Positions 35,180-54,935 of a DNA stretch of 64,000 nucleotides are shown piece after piece (the first letter of the stretch is position 1; each line of letters starts with the position of its first letter). The DNA is from Euphorbia lathyris. Taxonomy: Eukaryota > Streptophyta > Magnoliopsida > Malpighiales > Euphorbiaceae. A program made the translations under genes and the position numbers. The stretch spans positions 73,952,610 to 74,016,609 of the forward strand of contig NC_088917.1 in the NCBI RefSeq assembly GCF_963576675.1. The letters run 5' to 3'. Under the pieces are notes generated by a model that was given only the letters and a program-made list of their open reading frames with translations, made no database searches and had not been told where the DNA came from.

Positions 35180-36070
35180 TGATGGAACAGCAGTTGGGGC
35201 CACCGATTCGAACAACTAGGCTCGATTGTGGAGGATTAAGGTTCCTAAAAAAATAAAGTGCTTCATTTGGATTATACTGAATGGGGGATTGTTGTGTAAT
35301 CAAAAAATCGGTTTGATGTTATCTAACAGGGGAGATGAACTGTGGCTGCTGGCTGGAGGTGGAAACTTAATTGCACCTACTGAGAGACTCTCCTATAGCT
35401 CGAATATTTTGGAACCAACTCCTTCCGTAGCGGTCTTGAATGGCTTTCTTCTCAACGAGCCCGTCGGACTGGATATGACTGAACATTGATAACTTCACTC
35501 TAGTTCAGGGATATTGGTGGTTGTTGCTCTTCTCTTTTCGGAGTATGGTGGCTATGGAGGTGGAGGAATGCGTTGATGTTTGAAGGGAAGGCTTGTCCGT
35601 CTAATCGGCTTGAGGTTGTTAAACGTCTATGTGCAGAATTTCAGTAAGCACGATTGCTGGGCTTAACATCTCCAGCTATAGATCATTGATGTATATGGAT
35701 TAGATGGTAGCTCCCAGGCATTCCGGAAGGTGGTTGTGGTGCTTGATTCAAAGGTTGTACTGCAGCTTCTGACTGGTGTGATGGACCTCCATCACCCTAT
35801 GTATGGTTGATTACCCGATGCCAGGAGCTCCGAAAGAGAGATTGGACTACTATCTTTATGCATGTTTATGAAGAATGCAATCGTGCTGCTGACTGGTTGG
35901 AGGATCATCATGAGTTTGATGCACATCCTGCAGGCCTTCAGAAAAATCTCTCTGCTGATGCGAGAGGGTTAATGTTTAGCAGATTCGTTCGGGTGTAATT
36001 TTTTTTCTGTTTTCCTCTTTCTTCCTTCCCTGTCCTAGGCCTTGAACCTTCATTGTCTACTAAAAAAATA
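35180..36070 (+). mobile_element. LINE relic, plus strand
   Basis: Degenerate 3' part of a LINE ORF2: MWRIKVPKKIKCFIW (zinc-binding region, 35226) and the RNase H tail HVYEECNRAADWLE (35855), with stops and frameshifts between. It ends near ctactaaaaaaat at 36057-36069. Confidence 0.72.
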
Positions 36071-36203
36071 TGTTTAAATTTTTTATTAGGTGAAGATAGA
36101 TATTGTTTAGAAATTGCACCCTTAAATATGTTAAAGTTAAATTTGAACTTCTTAAAAAAACGATAAGGTAAATTTTGATCTTATACTTTAACCTATAAAA
36201 ATT

Positions 36204-36690
36204 AAACGTTTAATGCATCAGTTCTCTCTGAACTTGTATAAAAAGTTTGATTTATCCTTGAACTTTCAAAGTGTCCCGATAATCCACTCAATTTGTATAA
36301 AATGTTCAGTTAGCCTTCTAAATTTGCGTAAAATGTAATCAATTAATCACTTAGTTATAAAAACAGTTGCATTCGAAAAATGTGTTGCACGCACTTTAAA
36401 ATGTTATTACATAATTCATAGAATAGATTAAAATGAAGTTCTTACTTGCTCAAGTGTAAAACTTGTCTTCCGTAATATTAGAATCGCATACTTCGACCTT
36501 GGTCGTTTTACTTCTTTTAAAACACATGTAATATATCTCCCACATTTTACTTGCTTTTTTTTTACAACTGAGTGAATAATAGATTATATTTTATATAAAT
36601 TCAAAAGACTAATTAAATATTTTATACAAGTTTGAAGGACTATCGAGACATTTAAAAGTCCAAACGGCATCGGGTATAAACGGAAGACAT
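36204..36690. mobile_element. Foldback MITE, family C (diverged)
   Basis: taatgcatcagttctctctgaacttg at left pairs with the right arm near 36600-36680 (caagtttgaaggactatcgagac). Same internal sequence as 60685-61199 and 46013-47092 (gcacgcactttaaaatgttattacataattca). Confidence 0.7.
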
Positions 36691-37371
36691 GATAACGAAC
36701 GTTATCAAGTCTAAAAGGAAAACCGATTTTCTAATATATAAAAATTTATTAGGACTACCTAAAGTTTTAGTTAATTATTTGGCTTGGACTTGATAATTCT
36801 ATCAAGCTTCCTACGTATCCCGAACGTCTTTTAATATTTAAACCGGGAATCAAAGCCATGTAGTTCTACCTATTTAAAGTTTTTTTTTAATGAAAAAATT
36901 ACGCTCCTTATTGAATAAATAAAAAAAAGATGCATCCCGAATTAGGATACCTCTAACGAATACAGGACTAGACCAATGAATAAAAGAATTAGCAAAGGAA
37001 CGAGCATTTCGTGCTAGAGCATGAGCCGCTTCATTCGCTAACCTTGACACAAACGTCACCTTAAACCTAGGGTGAAAAAGAAGAAAATCTCTAATGTCGC
37101 TAATAACTAGACCAAACTCAGTTAAATCTCTATTTTGTGTTTGAATTAGATCCAAAACACTTTTAGCGTCACTTTCGAATATAACTGAGCTGTAACCTAA
37201 AGATGCTACCCACCCCATACTTTCCTTGATTGCCATAGCTTCCGCCATTCTCGCTGGAACCTTACCACACATGTAAGTGCTGTAGCCTTGGATGAAATTA
37301 CCTGTACAGTCCCTTAGGATAGCTCCTGCACCAATAATTTCGTCGCTTTGAAACAATGCGGCGTCAACATT

Positions 37372-39125
37372 TGTCACACTCGACCCTAGACGACCTCAAT
37401 CGGCATCGGGCGTGAAATAGAAAGATCATAATCAATACTTAAAAGTCTCCAAATTATCCAACGCCATTATATTACAATTGAACTACCAAAGTTCTAACCA
37501 TAATTCTCACAATAAGCAGCCAACTTCCAAACCCTGCCTAAACGATCGGTAACCTTTTCTATATTCTGTACTTTCTCACCTAAAAACATTAAAAACATTT
37601 AAAAAAGGTGAGACAAAAATCTCAGTAAGAAACTATCAGCTATAACAACCAACTTTATTTAACATAGCTACATATATACATTTATAAAGGGATTTAATCT
37701 AAACCTTATAAAATATACTCAAAACGTAAGTTCGTAATATAGTCAAAGTAGTAAACCAAAACCATAAAAATATATAATCTTGTATCCATTCTTGAGTTCA
37801 ACACCTTATAAAATATTGTAATCAAATAAGTGTTTTATCAAACCAATTCCTATTTAATCAAACGTAAAACCTTATATCAAAATCAATCATAACCGAAAAC
37901 ATAATCCAAATGAACTTAAAACATTGTATCCATCCTCGAGTTTCTCCCTTTAAGTATCAATCCAGAACCACATATATAGTCGAGACGTCTCTTAACATTG
38001 CCTATCCCATATGGTCTTACCTGACACTTCTTTGCCATACCCAATAGGTCTTCAGACTATGTACACAGGCCATGTCCCTCACTGAACATGGTCTTCAAAT
38101 ATAAAACCACCGATCCGGATAACTCTCGATGGATATAAAATCATAAAATCATAACGTATTCAAATTTCCTTTCACAATCAAATTCCAAACTATTTCATAA
38201 CCATAAATCATTTGGCTTCAATTAGCCCTTTGGTATCATAAAAATCATATTTGGACTTCAATCCAAAATAATAACAACAATAACCGCAACAGATTTCTCA
38301 ATCCAAAAACAATTCGTAAGAAATCATCAAATTCATTTTGTTCAATATAGATATATATTGAAACCAAAAACATATATGTATATATGTAAATCAACCAAAT
38401 TAAGCTTTAAATCAACATAATCAAGTAAAATGTGAAATTCACATAGAAGCATAATCAATAGCTTCATTTGAACCGTAATTGTGAAATAAAAAGCAAACTC
38501 ATGAAAAACCCTAATTTTACAAAATTCATACATAACCTTAAAATATCACTGTCTGAAAATTCTTTGATTATATATATATCGAGATATATAAAACTCAAAA
38601 TATAGTTGATAGTTACTTACCTTGGTCCCTAATTGAGGAAAATACACCCGATCGATTCTCCTCTAAATTCTGTCTAAGACGTTTCCCTCCAAACACTGCC
38701 GAAACTAAAAAACTCTTCGGTTATGACTTAGATCTATACATAAGGATGCTATGTCTTAAATTTCAAGTGATTCGGATGGTTGAATCTCCGTAAATCAAAG
38801 AAACGGTGGAGAAACGGTCGAAGAACGATTTGATAAAAATGACAGATGAACGAAAGAAAAAGAAAAGGAATTTAAATTGATGATGACGATGGAGTATATA
38901 TCAAATATTCTGGAACATTTGAGAAAAGTTTGACAAATATCATGTTTGATCCTCCATCTTTCTATAATCTTTTAACAATTATCCTAAACTTTTACTTTAC
39001 ACATAAAACCATCAAATTAACTCGAAACTTTTCCTATAACACCAAATTAACTTCACACACCCAATAATTATAATATATACTAATATCAAAATATAAATTT
39101 TAGAAATTTAGATACAGACGTGACA
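37372..39125 (-). repeat. LTR of the non-coding element (3' LTR in its own direction)
   Basis: 1754 bp, TGTCACACTCGACC to ACAGACGTGACA. Confidence 0.9.
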
Positions 39126-41213
39126 ATTCTCCCCACCTTAAGAAATTTCGTCCTTGAAATTCACATTCTCTAATCTGTCTTAATTTTCTTCCGAAACCAT
39201 TTTCAAGATTACGATGTTATTTCAAATTATCAAAATTCCTCATAATCATCATAAGATCACAAATTCTAATGTTTCATTCCATTAACTTCATCATTTATCC
39301 CTATTCACATCACTGTAACAATTATTTATACATAACTCTTAATGACTCTAAACTTCAACCTAGTCAATTCCATCACCAATAAATCCACAATAAAACTTCA
39401 AATATCATATATTCAATTTTATATGATATGATACACTTTATATTCGTATTTTCCTAACATATACCAAATCTCACTTTAATAAATTTAAATCACAATTGAT
39501 ACCATCAATTTCATATATATCAAATATATTTCACCTATCTCCAAGTTCTATAAACTTCAAAAATATCACTTTTGAACCGCTAATATGTATAAGATTATAT
39601 TTTTCTTAGACTTCAAATAATCTGAATCAATGATTTGTATCAGCATATAATCTTACTTCATCATAATAATAATACTTATATCTATAATTTTTCACTCCAA
39701 TCATTAGCATCAACATCACAATCACTCTTATAAGAGTCATTTCATAAACATCAACATCAACATCACCAATATAAACCTCGTTATGATGATACAATTTCCT
39801 ATCAATAAGAGTCATTTCATAAATTCTTTCAAAATCAATTAAGCTAACATGCTATTTTTTTTCTTATAATCACCATTATATATATACCATCAATCCAACC
39901 AAATAAACTTCAACCATCTCTCCAAACCATATAGTCAAGGAATATATGGTACCTAAATTACGAAAATCAATGTTTTATCCAAACTCTAAATAATATCTTT
40001 ATACCCATAAAAGTCAATAACTCTATAATATCATTCGATTTTCTTATTTGACCTATAAACACTCAATTTAATCCTTATATAAACTTAAACCACAATCACA
40101 CAAACTTCAACTAAAAATTTCCTTTTATATCATATTTATCTCTTAATTTCCTACCTCAAATTGTGCTTAAGATCAGAACAATTTGTCCTCAAAATTCATA
40201 TCTTAATTATTTCCTCAAATACTATTTAAGCTTACCAAATTTTCATATTTAATCATCAAATCATGAACTCTAACATATTCTCCCACTTTACTTCTCATTG
40301 ATCGCTAACATCGGTATCTCTCTAAACATCATTTATATAACTCTCAATAATTCTAAACCTCAACCCAATGAAGTTCACTAATAAAACAGTAATTTAAATT
40401 TCAGATCTCATTTATTCAACTTAAGATTCTATAATATACTAAATTCATGTTATAATCTCCCAATTATTAATCAACTGCCAAACCCATTAAATGAAACCTC
40501 CATATTTTATCTTTCTCAATCTCATATCTATTATCTCCAATTGATCACTTTATGTCCTCAATTTCCTATATTCCTAGGAAGACCAACTTATCATGTAAAC
40601 CAGTAGCAATGTCTCTCAAATAACGAGAAAAAAATCAAAACAAAAACCAAATTCTGGTTTAAAACTAAAATGAGCAACATATATCGTTTCCAGCTTAACT
40701 TCTTCATACGGAGTCCGATTAAGGCGATTCAAAAACCCCTGGAAACGTAAGACAAAAATAAAGAACTTTCATTTAGGACTCTATGACAGATTCGGCCTCT
40801 ATCTGGTCGAAAACTGCATCACAAGATTCAGGTACGAATCTGATTTTCCAGCAGCACCTATATAGACAATTCTTTATATCTCTAGCTCAAAGTTATGACT
40901 TACTCATAACCCATATCACCAAATATCAAATAATTTGCTAATTTTCATACACCCAATATGTTACTAACCATCAAATCTCATTTCTACCCCTCATTAGCTA
41001 ATTACTCAATCCACAAAAAATTCCAAATTATTTCTTAGCTTTCACCAAATATCCATATTCCTCAATTACTATCGATTATTTCTTAGCTATCACCAAATAT
41101 CTATATTCCTCAATTACTATCAATTATTTCTTAGGTATCACCAAATATCGATATTCCTCAATTATTATCAACCTTAGGTCCGAAGAATTTAACCTAGAGC
41201 TCTGATACCAAAC
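39126..41213 (-). other. Interior of the non-coding LTR element
   Basis: 2.1 kb, AT-rich, no protein frame. Contains a run of near-identical units (atttcttagctatcaccaaatat) three times at 41030-41160, and the tRNA-Met primer site at its end. Confidence 0.8.
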
Positions 41214-42967
41214 TGTCACACCCGACCCTAGACGACCTCAATCGGCATCGGGCGCGAAATAGAAAGATCATAATCAATACTTAAAAGTCTCCAAATTATC
41301 CAACGCCATTATATTACAATTGAACTACCAAAGTTCTAACCATAATTCTCACAATAAGCAGCCAACTTCCAAACCCCGCCTAAACGGTCGGTAACATTCT
41401 CTATATTCTGTACTTTCTCACCTAAAAACATTAAAAATATTTAAAAAATGTGAGACAAAAATCTCAGTAAGAAACTATCAGCTATAACAACCAACTTTAT
41501 TTAACATAGCTACATATATACATTTATAAATGGATTTAATCCAAACCTTATAAAATATACTCAAAACGTAAGTTCATAATATAGTCAAAGTAGTAAACCA
41601 AAATCATAAAAATATATAATCTTGTATCCATTCTTGAGTTCAACACCTTATAAAATATTGTAATCAAATAAGTATTTTATCAAACCAATTCGTATTTAAT
41701 CAAACGTAAAACCTTATATCAAAATCAATCATAACCGAAAACATAATCCAAATGAACTTAAAACATTGTATCCATCCTCGAGTTTCTCCCCTTAAGTATC
41801 AATCCAGAACCACATATATAGTCGAGACGTCTCTTAACATTGCCTATCCCATATGGTCTTACCCGACACTTCTTTGCCATACCCAATAGGTCTTCAGACT
41901 ATGTACACAGGCCATGTCCCTCACTGAACATGGTCTTCAAATATAAAACCACCGATCCGGATAACTCTCGATGGATATAAAATCATAAAATCATAACGTA
42001 TTCAAATTTCCTTTCACAATCAAATTCCAAACTATTTCATAACCATAAATCATTTGGCTTCAATTAGCCCTTTGGTATCATAAAAATCATATTTGGACTT
42101 CAATCCAAAATAATAACAACAATAACCGCAACAGATTTCTCAATCCAAAAACAATTCGTAAGAAATCATCAAATTCATTTTGTTCAATATAGATATATAT
42201 TGAAACCAAAAACATATACGTATATATGTAAATCAACCAAATTAAGCCTTAAATCAACATAATCAAGTAAAATCTGAAATTCACATAGAAGCATAATCAA
42301 TAGCTTCATTTGAACCGTAATTTCACAATAAAAAGCAAACTTATGAAAAACCCTAATTTTACAAAATTCATGCATAACCTTAAAATATCACTGTCTGAAA
42401 ATTCTTTGATTATATATATATCGAGATATATAAAACTCAAAATATAGTTGATAGTTACTTACCTTGGTCCCTAATTGAGGAAAATACACCCGATCGATTC
42501 TCCTCTAAATTCTGTCTAAGACGTTTCCCTCCAAACACTGCCAAAACTAAAAAACTCTTCGGTTAGGACTTAGATCTATACATAAGGATGCTATGTCTTA
42601 AATTTCGAGTGATTCGGATGGTTGAATCTCCGTAAATCAAAGAAACGGTGGAGAAACGGTCGAAGAACGATTTGATAAAAATGACAGATGAAAGAAAGAA
42701 AAAGAAAAGGAATTTAAATTGATGATGACGATGGAGTATATATCAAATACTCTGGAACATTTGAGAAAAGTTTGGCAAATATCACGTTTGATCCTCCATC
42801 TTTCTATAATCTTTTAACAATTATCTTAAACTTTTACTTTACACATAAAACCATCAAATTAACTCCAAACTTTTCCTATAACACCAAATTAACTTCACAC
42901 ACCCAATAATTATAATATATACTAATATCAAAATATAAATTTTAGAAATTTAGATACGGACGTGACA
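41214..42967 (-). repeat. LTR of the non-coding element (5' LTR in its own direction)
   Basis: 1754 bp, TGTCACACCCGACC to ACGGACGTGACA; equal in length to the other LTR. Confidence 0.9.
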
Positions 42968-45596
42968 ATTTTACACTTCACAAAGGTCCTAGGTGGTGGA
43001 ATCCAACGAATTAAAGACGCATTATGCCCTCTACTGATTGTCGTTTGCTGGCGTTCAATTCTCTCTTGTCCAGAGTTGAGATTCGCTGCTGTGAATGTTT
43101 CACCGATCTGCTGCTGAAGATCAATAATGCCGCCCATCTGCTGTCGTTGGTGTGTGATGAGGCCTCTTTATCGGAATTCCTCACCAGTTCTGGTGCCCAG
43201 CTCGTGAAACACAGCAAGATTTGCTGCTGCAAAGTCGTCAACGGCATGCAAGGGGCCTAATAAAACTGCATACCCGCCGATAGCTCTTGTGCTACTGGTC
43301 TCCACATCAGAACTCTGCTCGTGGCTGTACTGACCCACCCTAAATGGCACCGTCTGGTTAAAATTAAGGGCAGCAATACGCCGTGTAGTTGCCTCGGCTC
43401 TGAAATCTGAAATGAGCCCATCGTCGTTCCGTCGTCTCCTCGCTGTACCTGCAAAACAGCAAATATTGGTTACTAAATCCTCCCTCACTCTCTTATCCGT
43501 TCCAATCCATGGTGGCTCTTCCCTAGCCGCACCACCTACAGCCTCCTCCCTCCCTCTTCCCATTCCGCCCTCTTCCGGGCCAAATCCCCCTCGCCTGCTT
43601 TTTTTAACCGTTGTCCATTCCTCAACGAAACGAATGGCAAAACCAACAACCATATCAGGTCTACAAATTTCCTGTTCCTATAACACCTTATTACGTGCTT
43701 GCCAAATGGCCCATAACACAGTAAGTCTCATCTGAACCATACCAGTATCTGGATCAGCACACATATCAAGTGCACAATCCTCAATATATTCCCATTCCTC
43801 CCCCGGCGGTATGAAATCCACAGAAGACCAACATAATTTTGCAAAAGCGCATCCGGCAAACAGATGCCAGCCATGTTCGATATCATTGGGACACAATAAG
43901 TAATGTGTTGCAATCGGCACTCTCCTAGCAGCGAGTCTAATACGAAATGGGAGGATTCCAGACATTAACTTCCAAGCAAATAATTTAATTTTAGGGGGCA
44001 GTTCCAACTTCCATAATGCCTTCCACCTGGCCTCTCCCCTTGAATTGGTTCTAGCATCTACCTGTATGTTATATCCAGACTTTGACGAATATACACCATT
44101 AGACGTATAGTGCCAAATCAGCCTGTCATCCTTATTTGAGAATGGAATAACCATTGCACCAATGGCCTTAGCAACTTCCCCATCAAAACACCTCTGAAGC
44201 TTCCCTCTGTCCCAAATCCTAGACCCATTTACAAAAAGTTCATCAACCTTCATCTCTCTGTCCGACCTATTCTCCACAGGATCAAGCCAGAGTTTCTCCT
44301 TCTCCCAAATCCACACATCTCGGTGTGCCCCTACACTGTCTCCTCTGCCAATACACCATCTTAAGCCAGCTTTGAGCACATTAATAGGACTCCAGACACT
44401 CCTCCAAACAAAACTGGGATTAGTGCCCAATTTGGAGGTAAGGAAAGTCCTCATGATAATATTTAGCTTTGAACATTCGACTCACCAAAGTATCAGGATT
44501 ATCAATTAACTTCCACTACCCAAAAGTGCCATATTGAATTCTCTGAGTTCACGAAACCCCAGACCTCCCATACTCTTCTTCACACACATACGTTTCCATT
44601 CTAACCAATGAATACGCTTGCTCCCATTCGCCTTCGTACCCCACCAAAAGGAATTCATCATTTTCTTAAGCTCATCACATGTTGATCTGGGTATAAGAAA
44701 AGTACTCATACAAAACGTAGGTAGTGCCTGAGCTACAGATTTCAACAACACCTCCTTACCTGCTGCTGAAAGGAATCTAAAGGTCCAGTTATTAAGCCGT
44801 TTTGATAATCTCTCTTTTAGGAAACCAAAAATGGATCGCTTCGACCTCCCAATTAGAGAAGGCAATCCCAGATATCTCCCAGTATCCAGCGGCTTTTGGA
44901 TCTGAAGAATAGTGCTAATAGCAGTTCTTCCTTCCTTCCTTACATTTGAGATAAAGAAAATTCTAGATTTCTCCAATGCGTCGAAGAACAAGAAACTGTC
45001 GTCTGCAAAGAAAATGTGAGTGATGCTTGGAGCACCCCTGCATATTCGACAATCTCTTATCCTTCCTCCCTCCTCTTCATTCTGTATCAATTGGGACAAA
45101 ACCTCAGCACAGAGTAAAAACAAATAAGGTGATAGAGGGTCACCTTGCCTGAGTCCCCTCCCAGGAACGATAGGCCCAATAAGCAAAGAGTTTACTGCTA
45201 CTGAATATGATACAGTACTAATACAAGTCATGATCCACCTGACCCACTTGTCACAGAAGCCCAGCTTCCTCATAACCTCCGGTAAGAAGCCCCAATCCAC
45301 CCTATCATAAGTCTTGCGGAAAATAATATATTAAGCCAAAATTAAATTAGTTTCAAAAAAAAAAAAACAACCCCCAAAATTAAATTAAGTAGGTTTTGAA
45401 ATGCCTTTTGCGTAAAAAGAGGAAACAAGTCATGACGACTTGCTACATCACATGTGCCTAGACGTGTCGTGAGATAATTACTAACTAATAATAAAATATA
45501 AAAAAGTATAATTAATTATCATTAAGACAAATAATTACTGCTTACTCCTAATTAAATATTCTAGGCTTAATTTCTACCAAAAAAAAAAAAAAATAT

Positions 45597-46012
45597 TCTA
45601 GGCTTAATACATCAAAGCCCCTGGACTTATCGAAAAAGATTGATTGACCCCTGAATTTATATAGTTTCTCGTTCGTCCACTCAACTTGCTTAAAATATCA
45701 TATTAGCCACCTGAGTTTATTTAAAATGACCTATTGACTTTCTGAACTTGCTTATAGTGATCCATTTGTTCCTTAAATTTGTTTAAAATGACCTACATTG
45801 CAATTATCTAAATTCGTAAATAAATTCAAAACTTAAAAAGTAAAGGCTTAATTCGTAATTTTAAGTTTTTAAAATAAATTAACTTTTTATTTTATATATT
45901 TAAAAACTTAATCATAACACTTTAAGTAAGTTTAAAGACTAATGGGATAACATATAAGTTCAAAAGGTCAATCAATATTTTTGGACAAGTTGACTGTGCA
46001 ATATTAAGTCAA
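45597..46012. mobile_element. Foldback MITE, family C
   Basis: aggcttaatacatcaaagcccctgg at left; ggacaagttgactgtgcaatattaag at right. About 415 bp, non-coding. Confidence 0.7.
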
Positions 46013-47092
46013 GGCTTAATACATCATTTTCCCTTTGAACTAGTCCAAAAAGCTTGATTGACCCTGAACGAAATGTCTCGATAGCCTCTTGAACTTACAT
46101 AAAATGTTATGTTAGCCCTCTGAACTTGCGTAAAATGTAATCAATTAATCACTCAGTTGCAAAAAAAAAAGTAAGTTAAATACGGAATATATATTGCACG
46201 AGTTTCAAAAAAAGTAAAACGACGAAGATCAGGGTATACGGTTCTAATATTAGAGAAGACAAATTTGATAATTGAGCAAGTAATAACTTTTCTTTAATCT
46301 ATTATGTGAATTATATATAATAACATTCTAAGATACGTGCAACGCATCTTCCTCATACATCTTTTTTTTTTTTTTTTTTTTGCAGCCGAGTGATTTATTG
46401 GTTACATGTTACGTAAATTTAGATGCTAATTAAATATTCAGGCTAAGGTTCAAAAATACCCCTAACATTTTGGGTCATGAGCAATTTTACCCATAACGTT
46501 TAAAATAGTGCAATTTTACCCCTAAAGTTGGAAGCCAAGAGCAATTTTATCCCTGACGTTGATAAATTGGGTTAATTTGAGAAATAATTCATCAAACTGT
46601 CTTCTCGGTTATGAATCTTGTCATTTACACTTCACATGTGCGTCATTTTATCAATAACAAATCACAAACATAAGTTGGGATGTGAAAAAAATAAAAAATA
46701 TATATTGTATTTTTGTACGAGTTAGACAAAAAAATTCAAAAAATTCACCGAATTTATAAACATTAATCACTAATTCTATTATTAAATTATAAAAAACGTG
46801 AAATCTTTTTTTAGAAAGAATTGTTATGCAATTGGTGCAGAATAAAGAACAAAAATATACGTGTTTTATAATAGTGTTTGAAATTAACCCAGTTTATCAA
46901 CGTTATGAGTAATTGCTTTTAGCTTTCAACGTTAGAGGTAAAATTGCATCATTTTAGACGTTAGAAGTATTTTTACACTTTAACTCTAAATATTTTATAC
47001 AAATTCAGGGAGCTATCGGAACACTTTGAAAGTTCAGGGGCGAATCAAATATTATAGACAAATTCAAGAAGCAAATGATGTATTGAGCAATT
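46013..47092. mobile_element. Foldback MITE, family C, split by a family-B MITE
   Basis: Left part 46013-46439 (aaggcttaatacatcatttt), right part 46985-47092 (aaattcagggagctatcgg, caaatgatgtattgagc). Removing 46440-46984 joins them in register. Confidence 0.72.
46440..46984. mobile_element. Foldback MITE, family B, copy 4, nested
   Basis: Arms ggttcaaaaatacccctaacg and, inverted, cgttagaagtatttttacactt. Flanked by ttaaatatt and ctaaatatt, a likely target repeat. Confidence 0.75.
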
Positions 47093-47383
47093 AATTAATT
47101 ATTATTAAGATAAATAATTACTGCTTACCCCTAATTAAATATTCTAAACATAATTATCTGTAATTAAGAACAGTGTCCAATGTCTTACTTAAAAACGAGG
47201 AGAGAGACAAACATGCAAAGAAAAAGGAACAAACTCAGATCAGGAAAAAGCTTGAATCTTTAGTACATGGCAAATCCAGAGTGAAATTAGGGATCGAAAA
47301 TTAAATCTAGAACAATCAAAACCCCAAATTTCCCAATGCTGAAAACGAGTGGCTGTGAATGAATCAAAGAGGAATCGAAATAT

Positions 47384-53897
<6,514 letters not shown>

Positions 53898-54480
53898 TGC
53901 CTGATACGATGATTGTAACCTCTTCTAGAGATTTAGATGGCTTAGCCCCCATAATCTGCCCATTTTCGTCCGTTACATGGAACGAGGGTGTTTCTCAAGG
54001 ACCGATACAGAAGATCGGGTAGAAGCTAACATCTGTAGGAGCAAAAAATGGCAGTCAGTCATTCCCCATCTATGTTTGGTAAAATGAAGAGAAGAGAGAA
54101 TGTTTTTGGGCAGAAAATTAATTTGTATTTTGGACAGACAACAAGTACTTGTGTTATCTTGTTTTAGTATGGCATATTAGGAAAAAATATAGTTTTGGTC
54201 TGAAAGAGAAAAATATTTGGTTTTAATTTAATGATCATTGTTAAATTTTGATTAATGCATATATTCCGCGATTTGAAGGGTATTTTTTTTGTGAAAAGGA
54301 TCTTATAAAAGTATAAATGACAGTTTGTTTCTATTTTTCGGAACTATTTTTTTTTTTTTTTTAATAAAAAGTGTTTGATAGAATCAATTAATATATACTC
54401 ACTATCTGTAATAGTTAACAGCAAAACATGTAAACCAAACCGCTTGTATGTTGCACTCTTAATTTGGATAAGTAAATCTA
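53898..54480. other. 3' region of the MAP kinase gene
   Basis: Likely 3' untranslated region followed by AT-rich sequence. No further gene seen. Confidence 0.5.
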
Positions 54481-54489
54481 AATTAACTT

Positions 54490-54935
54490 ATTCACTTGAC
54501 AGTATGGATCGGGCTGGGTTGGATTCGGGCTGGACCTATCGGGTTTTTAGGTAAAAATGCACAGTTCAACTCCAGTCCATTATTAATTTAGGAGGGTTCG
54601 GACCGGGCTGGGTTCAGGCTTAAAAATCAAATCCCAAGCCCAATCCATATAAACCCATTTAAAAATATATATATAATTTTTAATTATAAAAAATAAATAT
54701 TATACTTAAAATAAATATTTAATATATAAATAAATATTTATTAATTAATATTAATAGGCGGGCCGGACTGGATCGATCCGTGCTATTTTTATTAATCTCA
54801 AGCCCGCCCAAAAAATAGACGGGCTTTAGCGGGCTTGGGTCGGGTCTAAGATCAATTTTCATTGTCCAAGCCTGGTCCAAGGGACACGGCCTGGACGGAC
54901 TGGGCGGGTACTCGGACCCATGGACAAGTCTACTT
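54490..54935. repeat. GC-richer repeat with GGGCTGGG words (possible non-autonomous DNA element)
   Basis: Contains ggatcgggctgggttgg, ggaccgggctgggttcagg and, in the other sense, aagcccgcccaaaa. The right end reads ggacaagtctacttgacaa and the left tattcacttgacag. It stands out in base composition from its surroundings. Type uncertain. Confidence 0.45.

Larger units (their letters stand above)
37372..42967 (-). mobile_element. Non-coding LTR retrotransposon (LARD-type), minus strand
   Basis: Two direct repeats of exactly 1754 bp, 37372-39125 and 41214-42967, start TGTCAC and end GTGACA. About 35 differences by eye (2%). The primer site TGGTATCAGAGC (initiator tRNA-Met complement) is on minus at 41210-41199, and a purine-rich tract ggtggggagaat precedes the other LTR on minus (39137-39126). 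The 2.1-kb interior has no coding frame. LTR words GTCACACCCGACC and aatttcgtcctt remind me of the Tekay/del gypsy group. Flanks acatt and atttt are a poor 5-bp repeat. Confidence 0.87.
36875..45323 (-). mobile_element. 5'-truncated LINE, minus strand, split by an LTR element
   Basis: Reading down the minus strand: reverse transcriptase C-terminal part (KTYDRVDWGF at 45323, GLRQGDPLSPYLF, HIFFADDSFLFF, to 44506), connection and zinc-binding region (44454-43678), spacer (43653-42970), then the LTR element, then RNase H (NVDAALFQSDEI at 37371 down to 36880). The two pieces meet at a conserved motif: VKC on one side and NVDAA on the other. Stops (43675-43677, 43168-43170) and frameshifts near 44500 disable it. 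The A-tail is the T-run at 36882-36890. Confidence 0.88.

Noticed and set aside
38342..42375. Pair of 63-residue minus frames in the LTRs (38342-38533, 42184-42375)
   Set aside because: Similar to each other only because the LTRs are; low-complexity, no domain, and one frame differs by several substitutions.
43024..43735. Plus-strand frames in this GC-richer stretch
   Set aside because: They lie opposite the LINE coding sequence and show no family resemblance.
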